A stretch of DNA of 64,000 bases. Origin: Morella rubra. Lineage: Eukaryota; Streptophyta; Magnoliopsida; Fagales; Myricaceae. Within the stretch, counting starts at the first letter, position 1. Every line of letters starts with the position of its first letter. Below the pieces are notes generated by a model, which worked only from the letters and a program-made list of their open reading frames with translations, was not told where the DNA came from and did no database searches. Made by a program: the position numbers and the translations under genes. The DNA is taken from the NCBI GenBank assembly GCA_003952965.2, contig CM025854.1, forward strand, positions 13,315,159 through 13,379,158. The letters run 5' to 3'. Of this stretch, positions 1 through 11,376 are shown piece by piece.

Positions 1-75
1 CCCATAGGAAAAAATTTACCTTAGGGACCAATTTGGGAATTGGTCAAACCCCAAGGACTGGCAGAGTAATTTAGC
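1..75. repeat. Partial copy of the 550-bp inverted-repeat family
   Basis: The first 75 bases resemble the right end of the elements at 47390-47955 and 49012-49566: a 'taccttagggaccaa' block, then a 'caaggact' block, then 'tttagcctt'. The rest of this copy lies outside the window. Family assignment rests on this similarity only. Confidence 0.45.
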
Positions 76-2630
76 CTTTATAAAATCCCATAAAATTCAG
101 AAGTAATATGTTTAGCCCTTAAAAATATTTTATCTTACAAAGTTAGCTTGCTTAGCTTTGATTTGATCTATTTAGCAAAATTAGAGCTTGATTAATTTGG
201 GAGTTTAGTCATTAATCATTAATTAACCTTTATTGGATTATTGGGCTTGAAAGGAATTTTTGGAGGACTTGTATTGGGCTGGACGTGTAGGCCCTTGAGA
301 GAGGAGACAAATGGAGTTGGGCTCAAAGACAAGCCCATTAGTGAGGATCCTGGAGACCAATCGACAAGCATGAATTATGGTGAGATTTTGGAAGATTTTG
401 GAGATCTCTAATCATTACCTAGGAAAAAACTATGCTGCCACTCGGCAAACACTACCCATTGTAGCCCAAATCACCCATTCAATGGGCTTGCTTCTTGTAG
501 AGAACTCTAGGTTAGGTGTTAAATTAGGTGTAACCCTAAATGACTAACTAGGGTTAGTAATTTCTATAAAAGGACAAGGCAACCAAGGGGTTCATTTTTC
601 CCCTTGGTGTTGTTGAGCTAGATAGAAAGAGAGAGTGCAAGACAGAGAGGCATGAAGGATAAGGAGAGGCTGAGAGAAAGAAAGAAGAAATAGAAGAAGA
701 AGTGAAGGAATGTGAAGAGAAGGAGGTAGGTGGTAGAGTTCTATGTCCTCCCATTTCAAAGTTTTTGTAGTTCAAGTTTCTAAAAGCTTTTCTTGTCCAA
801 AAATCCTTAGGTGACTGAAACTTTTAGGAAAGCTTGCAAAGGAAGAATACATTTTGAAGGTAAAGGTGATTCTAGCTTTCTCTAATGTGAGGTTTGGGAT
901 ATATGGTTGTATATGTGGTGCAAAATGGACATGAGGGGCATGGGTTAGAAAAGCGTAGTGCATATAAAGTTCTTTTGCTATTTTAGTGATATGCATGTGA
1001 ATAGATGATAAAATATGGTAGAACGGAAGTCATTTGAAGGTAAAATGCATGCACATAGTCAATTGTGATCTTTATGGAGGTGAAAACTTGTGGAACTCAT
1101 ATCTTTTAATGTTAGAGTGTTTGCATTATTATGAATGAGAAGATAAGAAAATATGTAGAGGAGCATGTTAGGGCTCACATGTTGGAGGATATGGTGTGTC
1201 TTGGGGTTGATTTTTGTGATTTGAGCATTTCTTGATATTATATGAGCATTTAACAATTTATTCATGTATTTGAACTTTATAAATCATAAATATGGAATAT
1301 GTGACATGGTATCTGAAAGACTTCACAATATGATGTCTATGGATGAAAAAATGTGCCAATATGAAATAGTGATTGTGTAAATGAGAAATTTTCATAAGGG
1401 TTGTGTAAATGTAATAGTGATTGTGTTGGCCAACGTATTCCATGTCAAAATATTTCTATCAAATGCAATATTGTTTAAGTTTGTAAACAACTTGTCTTTC
1501 CTCAAGATGAAGGCTTACTATGAAGGTTGTGTGAAGAAATCAAAGGTTTTCAAGTGTTTAGAAGATAGTTTCTAGCTGGAGGCTAACTTAAAGTTTGAAG
1601 ATTGAAGAATTTGAACAAGAGAATAATTGGAGTTAACTGGGAGTGAGCCCGAAGTTAACTAACGGAGTAACAGACAGATGAACGAGAAACGAAAATAACT
1701 GATGAGCTATTACGTAACCAATTGTGTTCCTACCTTTCTTAACACCTATTTAAATTACCTTTTATTCCATTCTCTCACAATTCAATTCATAGATTCATTT
1801 GCTCATCTAAAGATTTAATAAACGCAAGAGAGAATTTTCCATCTTGATCAGATGATTGCTGAAATTCTTCGAAGAAGTTGAAAGTGAAGAAAGACAAAGC
1901 ATACCTGTTATTTCAAAAATCCTACTCTATTTCTTTGAAGAACAATCACAAACATCACTGGTTCCTTGTGAGGACTCCTTGAGAGTTCTTAAGAGGATAT
2001 TGTTGGAGTTCCAATTAGGGCTGATGTGAGTTTGCATGAGAAATCTACTACGAAGAAGTTCAAAGGTGCTGAACATTGGTGCAGGTACACTGGTCCAAGA
2101 GTGGCTTTTAGATGTCTTACGAATTGGGATATGAAAATTAGGCAAAAGGGCTTTGTACTAAAGATCACCAGTTGTAAGATCAATGATTCATAGTGGATTA
2201 ATTTAGTGGTGGCTGGTCTCAACAGGAGTGTTTTTCTCTTTGAAGAGTTTCTTCAAAGAGTTTCACTTCGTAAATAATTCTAGTGAAGCTTATTTCTGTG
2301 GTTGATTATCTCTCTAACTTATCTCTTAATCTTAATTGCTAGATCGTTAATCTTGATTGCTTCATTTTTAATCTCGATTCCTAAATAGATACTCTTGATT
2401 AGAGGTATATTTTGATTTCTATTATATGCTATTGAGATTAGATAAGGTTAAGACAGATCTGTTAACATGATGAAATAGAAAGCATACTGTATTTTTGTTT
2501 ATTTCATGGTTTTTGTGATAAAGGCTTACTATTTCAAGTTTAATCCTCATTGATTTAACCTCAATCTAATGTCCTATAAAAATGATTTCAAGATAACCTA
2601 ATGACTTTATATGTTAATGACATAAGACGC
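76..2630. other. Intergenic or decayed repetitive DNA, no gene recognised
   Basis: No open frame here looks like a known plant protein; frames are short and overlap on both strands. A TATAAAAGG box near 566, followed by a purine-rich transcribed-looking leader (600-740), looks like the promoter and R region of a decayed LTR retrotransposon, but no partner LTR was found. The stretch 2300-2400 has short degenerate direct repeats around 'cttaatcttgattgctt'. Nothing else is identified. Confidence 0.4.
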
Positions 2631-2639
2631 TTTAGAATT

Positions 2640-3008
2640 TTGTCACTAAAAGCATATATTTTATGTCTTTAGCAACAAAACGATATTTTTGTCGCAAAAA
2701 CGTACTTTTAGCGACGAAATTGAGTTTGTCGCTAATCGCACTTTTAGCAATGAATGTAGAATTTGGTCTAAAAGCATGTGTCTTAAGTATTTAGCGACAA
2801 AATAATATTTTCGTCACAAAAGACATATTTTTAGCAACAATGTTCAGTTTGTTACTGATAAAATCATCGCTAAAACCATATTCTAGCAACGAAATTTTAT
2901 TTCGTTATAAAAATAGGTTTTTTAGCAACGAAACAATTTTTTGTCGCAAAAAGAGATTTTTAATTACGAAATTGGGTCTGTTGCTAAAAACCATATTTCT
3001 TGTAGTAT
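2640..3008. repeat. CACTA-type subterminal repeat block (remnant)
   Basis: About ten degenerate copies of a 'TTTAGCGACGAAATT'-like unit occur in both orientations, and the block ends with 'aaaccatatttcttgtagt'. Read on the minus strand this resembles a CACTA end (ACTACAAGAAATATGG). Arrays of short inverted and direct units next to a CACTA terminus are the family's transposase-binding subterminal regions. The last base of the terminus (G of GTAGTG) is not present and no matching left end was found, so this is a remnant or non-autonomous derivative. Confidence 0.5.
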
Positions 3009-3039
3009 TTGTGTATGTGGAAATTGGGTGTATTGGGGC

Positions 3040-3235
3040 TTTGGGCTTGAGTGATTTGTTACTATTCTTTGTACTCCACTTTTCTTCTAGTGAATTTCTT
3101 CTTGAGTTTTTGCTAATAGATGTAGGCTTCAAAGCCGAACCACTTAAATCTTGATGTTTTGTGTGATTGCTAATTTTATTCTCATTTTTTACTCATTGGC
3201 AATCCTAAATATTTATTCTTGTTACAACAAAATCT
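3040..3235 (+). mobile_element. Possible Copia LTR tail (R/U5)
   Basis: The order '...tagatgtaggcttcaaagccgaaccacttaaatcttg...' followed by '...cttgttacaaca' strongly resembles the R-U5 portion of plant Copia LTRs as I recall them. No clear tRNA primer site follows and no partner LTR was seen. Flanking DNA up to the CACTA target site at 3336 is not otherwise recognised. Confidence 0.35.
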
Positions 3236-3338
3236 GGGGCTGGCGGAGACTCCACCGATCCGAAACCTCACCCGTCAACCTTATAGTGCAAGCAAACGAC
3301 CAGAGATGAAATTCTTCAATCCGAGCAAGGGTGAGTGG

Positions 3339-3725
3339 CACTACAAAAAAAATAGGTCTATAGCGGCGGTCATAAAACCACTATATACCCTATATCCCGC
3401 GGTTTACTTAAACGCGACTAAAAAGACCCCTATAGTGGTCAAAACCGCCAGTCCGGTCCTATAGCAGCGGTCCTATAGCGGCGGCAAGACCGCTGCTATA
3501 TACCACCTACAGCAGCGGCCACTTTAGCAGCAGTCACTGACCACTACTATATACCAACTGTAGCGGTTGTGTTGTCAAAATCGCAGCTATAAGGCCAATC
3601 TATAGCAGCGGTCACTGACCGCCGTATAGAATGTATACCTACAGCGCGGCGGTCATATGATGCCGCTGTATCTTGTACCTTTAGCAGCAGGTTTTGAAGC
3701 AAAACCGGCTATAGGTATAGTTGGA
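3339..3725. repeat. CACTA left terminal and subterminal repeats
   Basis: The terminal inverted repeat is followed by many direct and inverted copies of 'tatagcggcggtc' and variants ('agcagcggtc', 'accgctgctata'). In this family such arrays are bound by TNP1/TNPA-type proteins. The right end carries the same unit. Confidence 0.85.
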
Positions 3726-3945
3726 AAAAAATTTTAAAAAATTCCAAAATTATATGTTATTTAATGTTAATAATTATTTTATAGACTATTTTACTCCTTT
3801 TAATACATAATTTTATTTTGTAACGTGTTTAAAAAAAAAATTTAGGAGACCTACTTAATAAAATATGGAATTAAAAGGAGTTTTATGAAAATTGAAGTTG
3901 TTATATGGAATTAGAAATAATGTTATGAAAGTTATATCTATGATT

Positions 3946-4335
3946 GTTATGGTAATTGCATATTTTTTGACTAAATCTAAGTAGTTTATACATCTATTAT
4001 CATGTGCTTATAATGAGCATATATTTTTTGAATAATTAGTAATATATATTATTTAATTATGACATATTATTTAATTTCAAACAAAAAGATATTGTGTGAT
4101 TAATTAGCTTATGCAATTAAAGTATATAACTTAATATCTGGTCATAGCTGTTATGGTAATTGAATATTTATTGATTATATCTAAGTAGTTTAGAAATTAT
4201 TTATTATTATATTTATAATTAGCAATTATATTTGAATAATTTGTAATATAAGACTAATTAATTAGGACATATTATTTATTTCAAAAAAATATATTGTGAA
4301 TTTAACTTATACAATTAAAGTACATATCATGTATT
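3946..4335. repeat. AT-rich tandem duplication inside the CACTA element
   Basis: Two diverged direct units start at about 3946 and 4150 (offset about 204 bp). Both begin 'gttatggtaattg', contain 'atctaagtagttta', and end 'caattaaagta'. They lie in non-coding DNA between the left subterminal array and the leader region. No function is visible. Confidence 0.65.
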
Positions 4336-4559
4336 ATAAAAACTTCAAAACAAATCATACAATGTTATAAAAGAAAACGTTATACTTTTAAATTATAATT
4401 TTTTTTTTTTTTTTACATATGTTAAGCCCAGCCCGCCCCCCTTCAAACCAGGCCCGCCCTAACATCCAGGCCCAGGCGCTGGGCTGGAGTAATTTTTTTT
4501 TAAAAATTTGCTGAGGGTGAAATGGCGCCGTTTCACCCTTAGCGAATTAAAAAAAAAAA

Positions 4560-5160
4560 AAAAATTTTAGAAACAGAAATCCCCCGTCGGAACCCTCTCC
4601 ATTTCTTCCCCCTTCTCTCCCCGACACCAGCTTGCTGCTCACTGCCGAGTCCGGAGTCCCGACCCCAGCCTGCTGCCTCCCGCCGGCGACGCCAGCCTCC
4701 CCCTCTCACTCTGCCTCTCCTCCTCTGAACCTCCACTGCTCAGTGCTCCCGCCTCCCTGCTCCCTCTCAGTCTCTCCCTCTCTCACTCCACTCAGTCCCG
4801 GTCTCTCCCTCTCTAACTCCACTCAGTCCTGGTGACCGGCCTCCCTCTCTGGATCTCTCACTCCACTTAGTCCCGATCTCTCTCTACTGCGGTGCTGCCT
4901 CTCCTCCGTCCCGGTCTCTCTCTCTGGCTCTCTCTTGCCAGCCTCCCCCTCTCACACTCTGCCTCTCTCCTTTGAACATCCACTGCTCAGTGCTCCCGCC
5001 TCCCTGCCTCCCTCTCAGTCTCTCCCTCTCTCACTCCACTCAGTCCCAGGTGGCCGGTCTCCCTCTCTAGCTCTCTCACTCCACTCAGTCCCGATCTCTC
5101 TCTGTTGCGGTGCTGCCTCTCCTCCGTCCCGGTCTCTCTCTCTCTCTCTCCAGCCTCCAG
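4560..5160 (+). other. CT-rich probable 5' leader exon with internal duplication
   Basis: A C/T-rich, locally GC-rich tract stands out from the AT-rich surroundings. It contains a tandem duplication, 4691-4936 and 4937-5152, both starting 'gccagcctccccctctca'. It ends in a strong splice donor, CCAG|GTAAGT, at 5160/5161. The position upstream of the TNP2 coding region fits an untranslated first exon of the transposon transcript. A 67-codon open frame at 4632-4835 shows low-complexity Ser/Pro/Leu only and is not called a gene. Confidence 0.5.
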
Positions 5161-5980
5161 GTAAGTACATAAAGCCAACTCAATATTCTCAAATTTCAAT
5201 TAGATTGAAACTGTGACGGAAATTTAATATGTTAGCTTTTAGATTTAAGATCCATTATAATTTCTTACTCCAATTTGATTGTGAAATTTAGAAAAAGATG
5301 ATTTTCAAATTCAGAAAAAAGGATAGACATATGACATGTTGGTTTGTAACATTTATTGTTTTTCGCATTAAATATTTGTATGCACTACACTTTCTCTTAT
5401 TTTGAATTAAATCATCTAATGCGATTAAAAGATAAAAGGTTCAATTTTGTTCATAAATCATCTTTCAATGGTCTTTAATTGATGTCCAAAAGTTGTGTGA
5501 TTGTAGAACTAAAGCTTGTAACTAGGTTCCCTTACTTTTATTGATGTCCAAAAGCTAAAGTTGTAACTAGGTTTTACTTTTATTGATGTCCAAAAGCCCG
5601 CTGTTTTTACTATTTTTTTTGGACCAGGTATCTTTATTAAAAATCTATTTTTCAATTTTCTTTGACAGTTGAACTCAATAGTCTCAACTACAATGGTTTT
5701 CTCACTGTGATTGAGGGACACTAGGTGACTTGCCGATAACATATTACTCTTTCACAGGTCAGTGGTATTTTGAATCTCTTCATCAATTACTATTGTTTGT
5801 TCTTTTTTCCTTTTTTTTTGAGATTGAGTTTGTGGATTTTATTGGAAGGCGGAGGAGTAAGCTAACTATTATTGGAGATGTTGGTGTTTGTGGGTTTTGT
5901 TGGAAGGCGGAGGGTAGGGCTAACTATTATTTGTTGTTGGTTCTGTGGAGTTTATTGGAGATTGGAGGGGTAATTGTTAT

Positions 5981-6055
5981 ATGTTTAATGTTTAATGTTT
6001 AATGTTTTAATGTTATATGTTTAATATTTAGTGTTATTCAATATTTAATGTTTGT
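5981..6055. repeat. TTTAATG-type microsatellite
   Basis: Consecutive 'tgtttaa' units with small variants form a short simple repeat in the transposon's leader intron. Confidence 0.7.
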
Positions 6056-9000
6056 TTGTTTATCTATGTTTTAACTTTTGAGATCACTTCCTGGTGGATA
6101 CCTCTACACTGACGTTGGAGGTCTAACCTGAGGTGAAACGAAGCCAGTCCTCTTTACGGAGGGATCTCTAAGTTTAATAATGTTGTATGCTGTTTAATTA
6201 CAGTTTTGTTGGTATTTATGTGTGTTTTTTATTAATTATTTTAGTTTATAGAAAAATCTTGATAAAATGTGATGAACATTAAAATGATGCATAATCTTTT
6301 TTGTTGCATTTCATATAGTTATTATTGTCGCTCATGGACAAGAGTTGGATGAAAAAGAAACGCGGGACAAGTGAATATGTGTTGGGAGTCAATGAGTTTC
6401 TGGGTTTTGCATCTAAGAGTATGGGTAGTGATGAGAGAATTTGTTGCCCTTGTGTAAAGTGCGTCAATTACAAGAGGTATAACATCAGTACGGTACATGA
6501 TCATTTGGTCCAATATGGGATGTCTCCGGGTTACGATTATTGGTTTGCGCATGGTGAATTGCGAGATAGGGCAGCATCTAGTCATCCTCTATTTCTGTTG
6601 CAGATAATGAAATGTGTGAACCATCATCTGGGCTGCATGAACTATTACACGAGGTATTTCCATTAGTACCGGAAACACAATCCATAATGTACGAGAACAA
6701 AGAGACCACTTCCTACTGAAATACTGCAAAGTTTTATGACATGCTTAAAGATGCAGACGATCCTTTGTATGAAGGGTGCATAAAATTTAGTAAGTTAACT
6801 GCTGTTGTACAGTTATACCATTTGAAGTGCATGGGAGGTTGGAGTAATACCTCTTTTACGTGGTTACTCCAAACACTGGGTGATATGCTCCCTGCGGGTG
6901 CTAAATTGCCAAAGGACACTTATGAAGCTAAAAAATACATGAAAGAGTTAGACTTGGATATGAAAAGATCCTGTTTGTCCAAACGGTTGTATATTGTTTT
7001 GGAATGAGAATGAGAAATTTGAAGTTTGTTCAAAGTGTGGAGCATCAAAATGGAAGGGCAATGGGGAGGGAAATATTTTGTCACAGAATGAAGGTGGATC
7101 ATCCAAGAGATCCAAGAAAAAACCGGCGAAAGTTTTGCGGTGGTTTCCTTTAAAGCAGCGCTTGCAGAGATTATTCATGTCCTCAAAAACTGCTTCTCAT
7201 ATGAAATGGCATCACGATGGACGTGTAAATGATGGGTTGTTAAGGCATCCGGCCGATGGTCAAGCTTGGAAGGCATTTGATGCACAGTATGCTGATTTTG
7301 CTTCTGATCCTCGTAATGTTAGGCTTGGTTAGCAACGAATGGGTTTAATCCTTTTGGGAACATGAGCACTAGTCATAGCACATGGCCAGTGATATTAGTA
7401 CCATATAACTTGCCTCCTTGGATGTGCATGAAACGTTCATCTTTAATGTTGTCATTACTTATTCCTGGACCGAAATCTCCTTCTTTCAAGATAGATGTAT
7501 ATCTAGAGCCATTGATATTGGAGTTAAAAGAGTTGTGGGATCTTGGATTAGATACTTATGACATTGCTACGAAAGATATGTTTAAGATGCGTGCGGCATT
7601 ATGTGGACAATTAACGATTTTCCTGCATATGGTGACCTCTCTGGATGGAGTACAAAGGACGTCTTGCATGTCCATGTTGTATGTATCAGACTTGGTCACG
7701 GTGGTTGGATAATGGTAGAAAATTTTGCTACATGGGGCATAGACGGTTCTTACCATTAAATCATAGGTGGAGAAGAGATCAAAGATCATTTGACGGTACT
7801 TATGAAATGACTCCACCACCCAATTTTATGACCGGTGATGACATTTTGAGGGAATTACAGGGCAATTTACATTTTGAGTCAAGTGTATGGAAGAAGCAAA
7901 GTATTTTCTTCACATTGCCTTATTGGAAGGATAATATGTTACGCCATAATCTAGATGTGATGCATATAGAGAAAAACGTAGTGGACAATATCATTGGTAC
8001 ATTGTTAGATGTGGACGGGAAGACAAAAGATAACTATAAGGCACGTCTTGACTTACAAAGCATGGGAATAAGACATGATCTCCATCAAAGATCACTGATG
8101 CAGGAAAGGTGCATTTGCCTGGTGCTTGCTACTCAATGACTCGCGAAGAGAAAGAATGCTTTCTAAAAGTGATAAAGAATGTGAAATTGCCAGATGGTTT
8201 TGCTTCGAACATATCACGTTGTGTCAAGCTTCAACAACGTAATATCATAGGTTTGAAGAGTCATGACTGTCACATCTTGATGCAGCATTTGATGCCTATT
8301 GCAATACGAAGATCGTTGCCAAGCATGGTTTGTTCTCTTTTGATCTCATTGTCATGTTTCTTTAGGGAAATTTGTTCCAAAACATTACGAATAGAGGACT
8401 TAGATCGATTTGAGGCTCAAATTCCTATAACATTGTGTCAACTTGAAAGGATATTTCCGCCTGCATTCTTTACTGTTATGGTGCACTTGGTCGTACATCT
8501 AGTTGCAGAATGTAAGATGGGTGGACCGGTTCAACTTCGGTGGATGTATCCTATTGAAAGGTAATATTAATTATAGAGATATGTTACATCACGTTTCTTT
8601 GCACGTGTTTTATTTAATAAAGTGTAATATTGTTGGTGTAGGTGCATGCACCGTTTCAAATCTTATGTTCGCAATACGGCCGCACCTAAAGGCTCTATTG
8701 CTGAAGGATATATAGCAGATGAATGCTTAACTTTTTGTTCAAGATATTTAGAATCAGTCCCAACGATCTTTAATAGATCACCAAGAAATGTAGACGATAC
8801 TATGGGAGGAATATCTTTCATTCGTCTTGATATGAAAACATGTATGCAGGCTCATCGATATATCCTTTTTAATTGCGATGAGTTAATTCAAATTCGCACG
8901 TAAGTGATGTTAGACTTTTAACTATTTCATTGAGCATGTTTATACCGATGAATGGAATTAATTTTTTAGTTGTATTGTCCATGTATAGAATGCATAAGGA

Positions 9001-9953
9001 TCAATTGAAGGCAAGAAACCGTAGTAGTCGACCAACAGATTATGTCATCGATAAGATGCATAGGGATGAATTTTGTGACTGGTTTCGAGACTATGTATGT
9101 GTTATGTTTAAAATGTTTTGCATTGGTTGATTACTGAGAGCAGCAAAAACAACCAAGAGGGGGGTTGAATTGGGTTTATAAAAACTTTTAATTTTTCTTA
9201 TAAAACCGAATTTGTAGAGATCCCCTTTTCCTTTTCTAAAAAGCAAGAGAGTAGATCTAAACAATCAAAATAATTAAGAATAAAAGGAATAGTTAAAGAA
9301 GCACAATAAATAGATATCAATAAATAGAGATAAGGGTAGAGAGATGACACCGTGACTTTTAGGTGGTTCGGCCAACACTTGCCTACGTCCACCCCCAAGG
9401 CTATTGACTTCCTTGGGCTTTCTTCACTATCTTCAAATAGTAAGTACACCTTAGCTTCTCGGGTGCTAAGTAACCTTTACAAAGAGTTTTTGAGCTTACA
9501 CTTTAACTCACTCTCACAAATCCCACAACCTAGAGGATTTCTTCTACCCAACAAGTAGGACAAGTGTTTTTCCAAACACTCACGTGTTTTTCAAGAACGA
9601 GTACAAAGAGAATCTTAGTAAAAGCTCTTTAAGCTGAATAAACAAGTATGAAGTACTAAGGTGTGCAAAGAGACAAGATTCACAAAGAAAGCAATAGTAT
9701 TTGCAGGTGGGAGTACGAGCTTTCTTGGTTGGTGGAGCTTCTTTCTTCCTCAAAGCTTTTTCTCTCTCTAGAAATTAGGGCAAGAGTTAATAGCGCACAT
9801 GTCCACCGTTTCTCTCTCCATCTTCTTCTATTTAAAGCTTCTAGGGCACCAAGGGTCTTCTTGTAAAGTTTGAGTGCTGTTGGAGGTCATTTAAGACCAT
9901 TTGGATACTTTTTGAATGAGTTGACGTTGCTCCAGGATTTCTGCAAAATCGTG

Positions 9954-9971
9954 CAATGTGTCGACACATTG
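9954..9971. repeat. Perfect palindrome CAATGTGTCGACACATTG
   Basis: The 18-base sequence equals its own reverse complement. Its core (CAATGTGTCGACAC) recurs, sometimes with one change, in each of the three tandem units at 10011-10263. Confidence 0.9.
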
Positions 9972-10010
9972 ATGGTATTTGCTGACACATTAAAATTGGC
10001 TTGAAAACCT

Positions 10011-10263
10011 CTCGGGTGTTAGTTCAATGTGTCGACACTATGGCTCAATGTGTCGACACTTCCAACACTTAGTCAAAAAAATATTTCGAATGACCTAAAC
10101 AACAACTCTCGGGTAGTAGTTCAATGTGTCGACACTATGGTCCAATGTGTCAACACTTCCAACACTTAGAAGAAATTTAGAAAGATTTTGAAAAACACCT
10201 CTCGGGTAGTAGTTCAATGTGTCGACACTTATGGTCCAATGTGTCGACACTTCCAACACTTAG
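10011..10263. repeat. Three spaced 62-bp direct repeats
   Basis: Units start at 10011, 10108 and 10201. Each begins 'ctcgggt(a/g)', carries two 'caatgtgtcgacact' half-palindromes, and ends 'ccaacacttag'. Spacers of about 30-35 bp between units differ. They belong to the insertion at 9131-10590. Confidence 0.85.
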
Positions 10264-11376
10264 ACAAAAAAGTGTTCTTTAACAACAACTACCCCAATTC
10301 AATAAATCTCAAACATATTTACAATATAAAAGATGATCAATATGCAAGAGTAATGATGATCAAGTAAGCTTGGAGAGATTTTAAAATAAGGAAACCTTGA
10401 TACTCTAAAAATATAATTTTCTTGAAACGAAATATCAATGTAAAATCTAATAGTCTGAAAAAGTAAGAAAACTTTGTTATCATCAAAACCAAAATAGATT
10501 GTTTGTAAGAACAACCTTGGGCTAACAATTACTTTAAAACTTACAATTAGTTTTAATCTTGAGTTGCTGTCCGAGGAAAATAGGTTCAAAATATGGACAA
10601 GACGATGAAGCATCAACTTCCAAATAGAGTTTGATGGCTTGCTAAAGGTCCAAACCCCGAAGCTAGATCATTCAACCAATATGTACATAATGGTGTGAAA
10701 TTTCGTACAAAAGACAATGAAATAGGCAGAACAACTCAAAATAGTGGAGTATGTGTGACTGTTGAAGGGGGCACCACATATTACGGGCGAATTAGAAGTA
10801 TCATTGAGTTAAACTATTTTGATGAAGAATGTTTTGTACTATTCAAATGTGATTGGGTTGACACAGCTATTGGTAGGGGATATAAAGTTGATGAGTTTGG
10901 ATTCGAACTTGTTAATTTTTCGCGTTTAGTGCATACTGGAGATCGATTAAGCGATGATCCATTCATTTTGGCACCACAAGCATCTCAAGTATACTATGTA
11001 GCATATGAAAGACATCCAAATTGGGAAGTAGTTGTCAAGACCAAACCAAGAGATGTGTTTGATGCTGGTAATGATGACGACATTGAGATGACTACTGTGA
11101 AAATGAACCTTACAATTTCAACGTTGAGCAAATCCCAGAATGTACAAGATGATTTGACGTGGTTTAGAAATGAGGTGGAAGGAACAACACTAGATATACC
11201 TCAGGAATTTCCTATGGTATGTCAAATATGTCTCTTTTTGTATTGAAATATTTTTTTTTACATGCTAAGATTTACGATATATCGTTTTATTGTTGTTTTG
11301 TTTAAGGAAATGTTTTGTATTGTTGAATTTTACATTGAAATCACTTTTATGCATGTTTAAATATTGTATAGGTACA

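Larger units (their letters stand above)
9131..10590. mobile_element. Unclassified insertion within the TNP2 gene
   Basis: The stretch separates two TNP2 coding blocks and is unlike other CACTA DNA. Near its left end it carries 'accaagaggggggttgaatt', a phrase I recall from many plant intergenic repeats. It contains three direct 62-bp units and a perfect 18-bp palindrome, and no protein domain. Termini and target duplication could not be placed, so the boundaries are approximate. It seems to sit within the intron between codons for 'EFCDWFRDY' and 'WLAKGPN'. Confidence 0.5.
6334..11216 (+). pseudogene. CACTA TNP2-type transposase, frameshifted
   Basis: Catalytic transposase of CACTA elements, which cuts at the ends for cut-and-paste movement in the nucleus. 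Domains in order: transposase-associated N-terminus (6334-6560, starting MDKSWM, Cys-rich 'CCPCVKC'); Transposase_21 core (6741-8140, with 'CSKCG' and, at 7918-8000, 'LPYWKDNMLRHNLDVMHIEKN'); DUF4218-like block (8109-8564, continuing 8643-8900); DUF4216-like block (10695-11120, containing 'VLFKCDWVD'). Reading frame changes occur near 6970, 7330, 7635 and 8100, each fitting a small indel, so the gene is inactivated. Probable introns lie at 8562-8642, 8900-8990 and 9094-10630; the last contains the inserted repeat. The last coding block ends at a possible donor near 11217, just before the TNP1 start. Confidence 0.85.

Noticed and set aside
4632..4835. Ser/Pro/Leu-rich frame in the CT-rich leader
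   Set aside because: Low-complexity translation of a pyrimidine tract, duplicated in tandem; better explained as an untranslated leader.
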